Origin: Streptomyces sp. NBC_00490
Lineage (GTDB): Bacteria; Actinomycetota; Actinomycetes; Streptomycetales; Streptomycetaceae
DNA length: 64,000 bases
Direction: 5' to 3'
Assembly: GCF_036013645.1 (NCBI RefSeq)
Contig: NZ_CP107869.1
Location: 10,416,001-10,480,000, forward strand
In this document: one piece after another, positions 60,994-64,000 of the stretch
Position numbering within the stretch: position 1 is the stretch's first letter
Layout: each line of letters starts with the position of its first letter
Program-made: the position numbers and the translations under genes
The notes under the pieces: generated by a model
Database searches by the model: none
Seen by the model: only the letters and a program-made list of their open reading frames with translations
What the model was told of the DNA's origin: nothing

Positions 60994-62220
60994 GTGCCAC
61001 GGCCCACAGGCAACAATCGACTCAAGGCGGCCCGGGTGGCGGCCGGTTTCAGTTCACAGCAGGCCCTCGCCGACGCACTCGGCGTCGGGGTCCGCCAAGT
61101 ACGGCGCTGGGAATCCGACAACCCGCCGTGGCCGCAGCCGGAGCAGGCGCAGGCTCTCACGCGTGAACTTGGCCAAGAGCTGGAAGCGTTGGGGTTCGCC
61201 GCACCGCACAGCCTCCAGCCCGACCGCGGTCGTCGCACCGTCTTGGCTGCGACGGCGGCAGCAGTCGGGCTCGCGGCCGTCCCCACGCAGTCGGTCGCTA
61301 CTCAACCCGCCACCGTGGCTGCGGACTTTGAGGCTGTCACCCGCTCTCATCGGCATCTCTACTGGTCCGTCGCCCTCGCTATCTTGCACCCCTCCACCGT
61401 TGCCCACGCCGCACTCGGGTGCGCACTGCTCACCGAAACCGTAGGCAAGACCAGGCGGTCGGTGGCTGCAGCACTGGCCGAGACCTACCTGCTCGCCGGG
61501 CGCATTGAGTTCTTCGACATGCGCGAGCCCGATCGTGCAGGACAAACCCTGCTGCGCGCGCTGCAGGCCGCCGGCGAAGCCGATGACTCCTTGCTGGGTG
61601 CGGCAACCCTCGCCCACGCGGCGTTCGTGCCCGGCTGGGAAGGGCGTCGTGACGACGCTGTCGAACGCATGGTGGCTGCGCGCACCTATGCGCGGCGCGG
61701 TCCCGCGTCCGCCGAGTTGCTGGCGTGGCTGGATGCGGTTGAAGCGGAGTGCGAAACCCGGTGCGGCAACACCCGCACCGCACTCCATCTGATCGGGCAC
61801 GCCGAAGACGTGCTGGCCGCCGGCTCTCAGAACCAGAGCCCACCGTGGCTGGACTGGTTCAGCCCGGTCCGGCTGGCGGCTTTCAAAGGCAACACGCAGT
61901 TGAAGGCTGGGCACTTGCCGCAGGCGCGCGACACGCTGCTGGGTGTTCTGTCGGCCCTGGAACCGGGCGAGGAGAAGCAACTGACCGTTGTCCTCGGGGA
62001 CCTCGCTGCAGTCGAGGCGGCCGCGGGCCGGCCGGAAGAGGCGTGCGCGTATGCGCTCCGAGCTCTCGACCAGCTCGAGCGGACCTGGTACGCGACAGGC
62101 ATGGACCGGGTTCGGGAGGTGCGGCGCACGCTAGCGCCGCACCAGCACGAACGATGTGTACGGGATCTCGACGACCGGTTGTACGGCTGGTCGACGACCG
62201 TCAGCGCGTTGAGCCGTTGA
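60994..62220 (+). CDS. XRE-family regulator with TPR sensor domain
   Basis: 408 residues. N-terminal helix-turn-helix: LKAARVAAGFSSQQALADAL, then GVGVRQVRRWESDNPPWPQP. A Tat/hydrophobic-like linker (RRTVLAATAAAVGLAAVP) and then a TPR-rich region (AALAETYLLAGRIEFFDMRE, LLGAATLAHAAFVPGWEGRR) of the Rgg/NprR-like peptide-sensing kind. The start is GTG with GGAGG upstream. It diverges from the primase-like/conservon genes, so a peptide product of the radical SAM locus could be its ligand (inference). Confidence 0.85.
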   Translation: MPRPTGNNRLKAARVAAGFSSQQALADALGVGVRQVRRWESDNPPWPQPEQAQALTRELGQELEALGFAAPHSLQPDRGRRTVLAATAAAVGLAAVPTQSVATQPATVAADFEAVTRSHRHLYWSVALAILHPSTVAHAALGCALLTETVGKTRRSVAAALAETYLLAGRIEFFDMREPDRAGQTLLRALQAAGEADDSLLGAATLAHAAFVPGWEGRRDDAVERMVAARTYARRGPASAELLAWLDAVEAECETRCGNTRTALHLIGHAEDVLAAGSQNQSPPWLDWFSPVRLAAFKGNTQLKAGHLPQARDTLLGVLSALEPGEEKQLTVVLGDLAAVEAAAGRPEEACAYALRALDQLERTWYATGMDRVREVRRTLAPHQHERCVRDLDDRLYGWSTTVSALSR

Positions 62221-62863
62221 ACTTCTTGATCAGACCGGACAGCTCCGAGAGGCTCTCGACACGGAACGCCGGGAGCCTTTCGGCTTCCTCACTCCGCCAC
62301 TGAATCGTCGCCCACGGACCCCGGTGGACCAAAGCAGTGTGCATCCCCGCGGCCACTGCCGGCCGCAAGTCGTTGTCGACACGGTCGCCCACGTACAGAA
62401 TCTCGTCGTTGCTGAAGGGCACGACCTTGGCAACACGCCGAAAGAACTCGAGGTCCGGCTTACTGGCACCCCAGTCGTCCGAGGTGCCGATCAGATCGAC
62501 GTCGGCCGAGAACAGCTCCCGCAGGAGCTGGCCGGCCCGGATGGTCTGGTTACCCGCGATGCCCAGCCACAAGCCGTCCGCGCGCAGCTGCGCCAGCGCC
62601 GGGCGAACGTCGTCGTACAGGTCGTCCTCGCCGAACGTCTCCGGTTGCCCAGCGGCTGCCCGCTGCTCGCGTTCCTCGTACAGATCGAAGCCAGGCCGAA
62701 ACTCCTGGAACACCTCGCGGTAGTCGCGCCCCTGCGCGATGACCGCGCCGAACATCGCGTGGAAGGTGTGCCGGGGCACGTCGAGCCAGTCAGCCCATGT
62801 CCCGTACTCCCGGGTCTCGTCCACCAGGCACTCACCGACATCGAACACCACTGCACGAATCAT
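62201..62863 (-). CDS. HAD-superfamily hydrolase
   Basis: 220 residues. Motif I is VVFDVGECLVDE, with the nucleophile Asp but Gly in place of the second acid; motif II is in LGIAGNQT, motif III in SKPDLEFF, and motif IV in EILYVGDRVDND. The DxG variant occurs in many actinobacterial HAD proteins of unknown substrate. Its end overlaps the XRE-TPR gene convergently by 20 bp. Confidence 0.87.
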   Translation of the reverse strand: MIRAVVFDVGECLVDETREYGTWADWLDVPRHTFHAMFGAVIAQGRDYREVFQEFRPGFDLYEEREQRAAAGQPETFGEDDLYDDVRPALAQLRADGLWLGIAGNQTIRAGQLLRELFSADVDLIGTSDDWGASKPDLEFFRRVAKVVPFSNDEILYVGDRVDNDLRPAVAAGMHTALVHRGPWATIQWRSEEAERLPAFRVESLSELSGLIKKFNGSTR

Positions 62864-62959
62864 GACGGCAGGGTAGCGGGGCAGCGTAAAGGTGTCTCCG
62901 GGCGGTGGAGGACGACGGCGTCTTCGTCTTCAAGACCATCCAGGAGAGCTAGACCTGGG

Positions 62960-63275
62960 CCTGCTCCAGCTGGAGTCGCCGCACTGCCAGGGGTCGGCCG
63001 CACGACGGCGGAAGCCCTTCAGAACAGGCAGCGCATCTGATCGCGGACCGCGTGTTGGGGCGGACTGCGTTGACCCCGCTCAACATCACCGTACGGTTCT
63101 GGGACTTGCCGGCCCGAGCGGCCAACGCCTGCGCGGTGCAAGCCAGATCGCGAGCCGACTATCCCTCATGGTGCGGTACGCCGACCGCAGCTCCACCACG
63201 CGTACGCGCAGCCTGCCGGAGCCCACCAATGACTCGCCCGCACTCGCCGCCGGACGCGCTGAGCCTGCTGACCGG
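62960..63275 (+). pseudogene. Y-family DNA polymerase (DinB/ImuB-like) remnant
   Basis: GVAALPGVGRTTAEALQ matches the helix-hairpin-helix of Y-family polymerases, and, in another frame, SRLSLMVRYADRSSTTRTRS matches their little-finger strand. Several frameshifts and the loss of the catalytic palm leave only debris. The rest of 62864-63668 holds an IS fragment. Confidence 0.6.
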
Positions 63276-63483
63276 TCGGATTCCAGCGAGCGAGAGTACG
63301 TGCGTTCGCGATCTACGCAGACAACCTACTGCCAACTGGGAGGGGCTATCGCCATCTCGGGCCCGGTGATTCCCGCCCGAGCGGCTCAATGCGCCGCAGA
63401 CCAGGCCTGTCGGCGCTCCGGGCCGGATGTTATAGGGGGAAAGCAGCTCCGTGCGGTGGCCAGCAGGGGTGGTCAGGCGGGCG

Positions 63484-63600
63484 GCGCGAGAGACCTTGAT
63501 CATTACCAGCAACCGGGCGCCCAGCGACTGGTATCCCCTCTTCTCTAACCCCGTCGTCGCCGAGTCCCTCCTGGACCGGCTCATCAACACCAGCCACTGG
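63484..63600 (+). pseudogene. IstB-like ATPase fragment of an IS21-type element
   Basis: LIITSNRAPSDWYPLFSNPV followed by ESLLDRLINTSH matches the sensor and C-terminal part of IstB helper ATPases. Walker motifs and the rest of the gene are missing. Confidence 0.65.
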
Positions 63601-63668
63601 AAGCCGGCGTGTAGGGCAGATTCGCTCGGCTGGGCCAAACCTGGCGCCAAGATCCACCATCTTGCTCT

Positions 63669-64000
63669 TCAGTTGGCTCGCACCGCGCCGTTCCACCGGG
63701 CGAGGCCTTCGAAAGCGTCTAGCGTACGGACGTCGTAGGGGCCGAACAACTCCCGGCAGTCACGGGCGAGTCGGTCGTATAGGGCGGCTGCTCCGCGGGT
63801 GTCGCCTGACTGGCCGGTGAGTTCCGCGTGTTCGGTGCGCGCGTCGATCAGAGGTTGGTCGCCACGGTCGTGAAGGATTTCTAGTTCGAAGATGCGCAAG
63901 TCCAGGGCCTCGATGTGCTGCGAGAGGCTGGTGCTGCTGTCGGGCGTGTCGGGTACTTCGGACCGTTCGATGGTGTCGTCTGTTGCGTCCAAAAGATGCG
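63669..64000 (-). CDS. TPR-containing protein, C-terminus; open to the right edge
   Basis: About 110 residues visible, ending RWNGAVRAN. Helical pattern with DLRIFELEILHDRGDQPLID and AALYDRLARDCRELFGPYDV resembling tetratricopeptide-like repeats at the end of actinobacterial regulators or kinases. A TTG at 63992 could be a start, but the frame is open to the window edge, so the gene probably continues. Confidence 0.5.
   Translation of the reverse strand, partial: HLLDATDDTIERSEVPDTPDSSTSLSQHIEALDLRIFELEILHDRGDQPLIDARTEHAELTGQSGDTRGAAALYDRLARDCRELFGPYDVRTLDAFEGLARWNGAVRAN

Noticed and set aside
1..64000. tRNA or rRNA genes
   Set aside because: By eye I found no cloverleaf with a GGTTCGAATCC-like T arm or rRNA-like stretches; a tRNAscan or Rfam run would be decisive.

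Overview
The window is very GC-rich, and its genes carry AGGAGG-type ribosome binding sites, GTG/TTG starts and ATGA or TGATG stop/start overlaps. Its families (a conservon, DUF6308, IS427-group IS5 elements, an F420-type reductase, a roadblock/HATPase system) are typical of Streptomyces or a close relative. It reads as accessory chromosome: short functional operons separated by decayed genes and IS remnants. I saw no rRNA, tRNA or CRISPR array.

Layout. 1-10.4 kb is a plant-polysaccharide island: two sugar permeases and a binding lipoprotein, two LacI regulators, a secreted GH93-type arabinanase with ricin-type lectin domains, a secreted GH5 glucanase, and an arabinofuranosidase-like gene broken by a frameshift and an IS630 remnant. 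10.4-18.7 kb mixes IS5 and IS701 elements, a LysM protein, an ArsR/SRPBCC/DHFR-like operon, a DUF6308 gene and a secreted ribosome-inactivating protein. 18.9-24.9 kb holds an epoxide-hydrolase-like enzyme, a dehydrogenase and a three-gene glutathione-type operon (GST-fold protein, GshB, glutamate-cysteine ligase) with a TetR regulator; one TetR-type operator region occurs twice. 25.3-32 kb is an AraC-linked set of hydrolase, metallo-beta-lactamase fold, SMP-30-like, F420-type reductase and drug-efflux genes. 32-39.2 kb is mostly small regulators, a Rieske protein, an intact IS5 element sitting in the last codons of a small gene, YceI and a truncated DNA ligase.

39.3-51.9 kb looks like conflict or signalling machinery: a NACHT ATPase with a Gly-Leu-rich membrane region; a tight five-gene operon with two DUF2589 proteins and an M74-like peptidase; and a two-gene pair in which a small helical protein and a STAND ATPase with 14 WD40 repeats share a short RHIM/amyloid-like motif.

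52.5-62.9 kb is a second coherent unit: phosphotransferase, a 46-residue candidate RiPP precursor, a radical SAM/SPASM enzyme, five consecutive perfect hairpins, an acyl-CoA dehydrogenase homologue, a GAF protein, a full conservon (CvnD, C, B, A order along the plus coordinate, transcribed A to D), a primase-like/HATPase protein, a divergent XRE-TPR regulator and a HAD hydrolase. The best candidates for undescribed biology are the radical SAM/precursor locus with its hairpin array, the DUF2589 operon, the motif-sharing STAND pair, and the glutathione operon captured by a TetR circuit.
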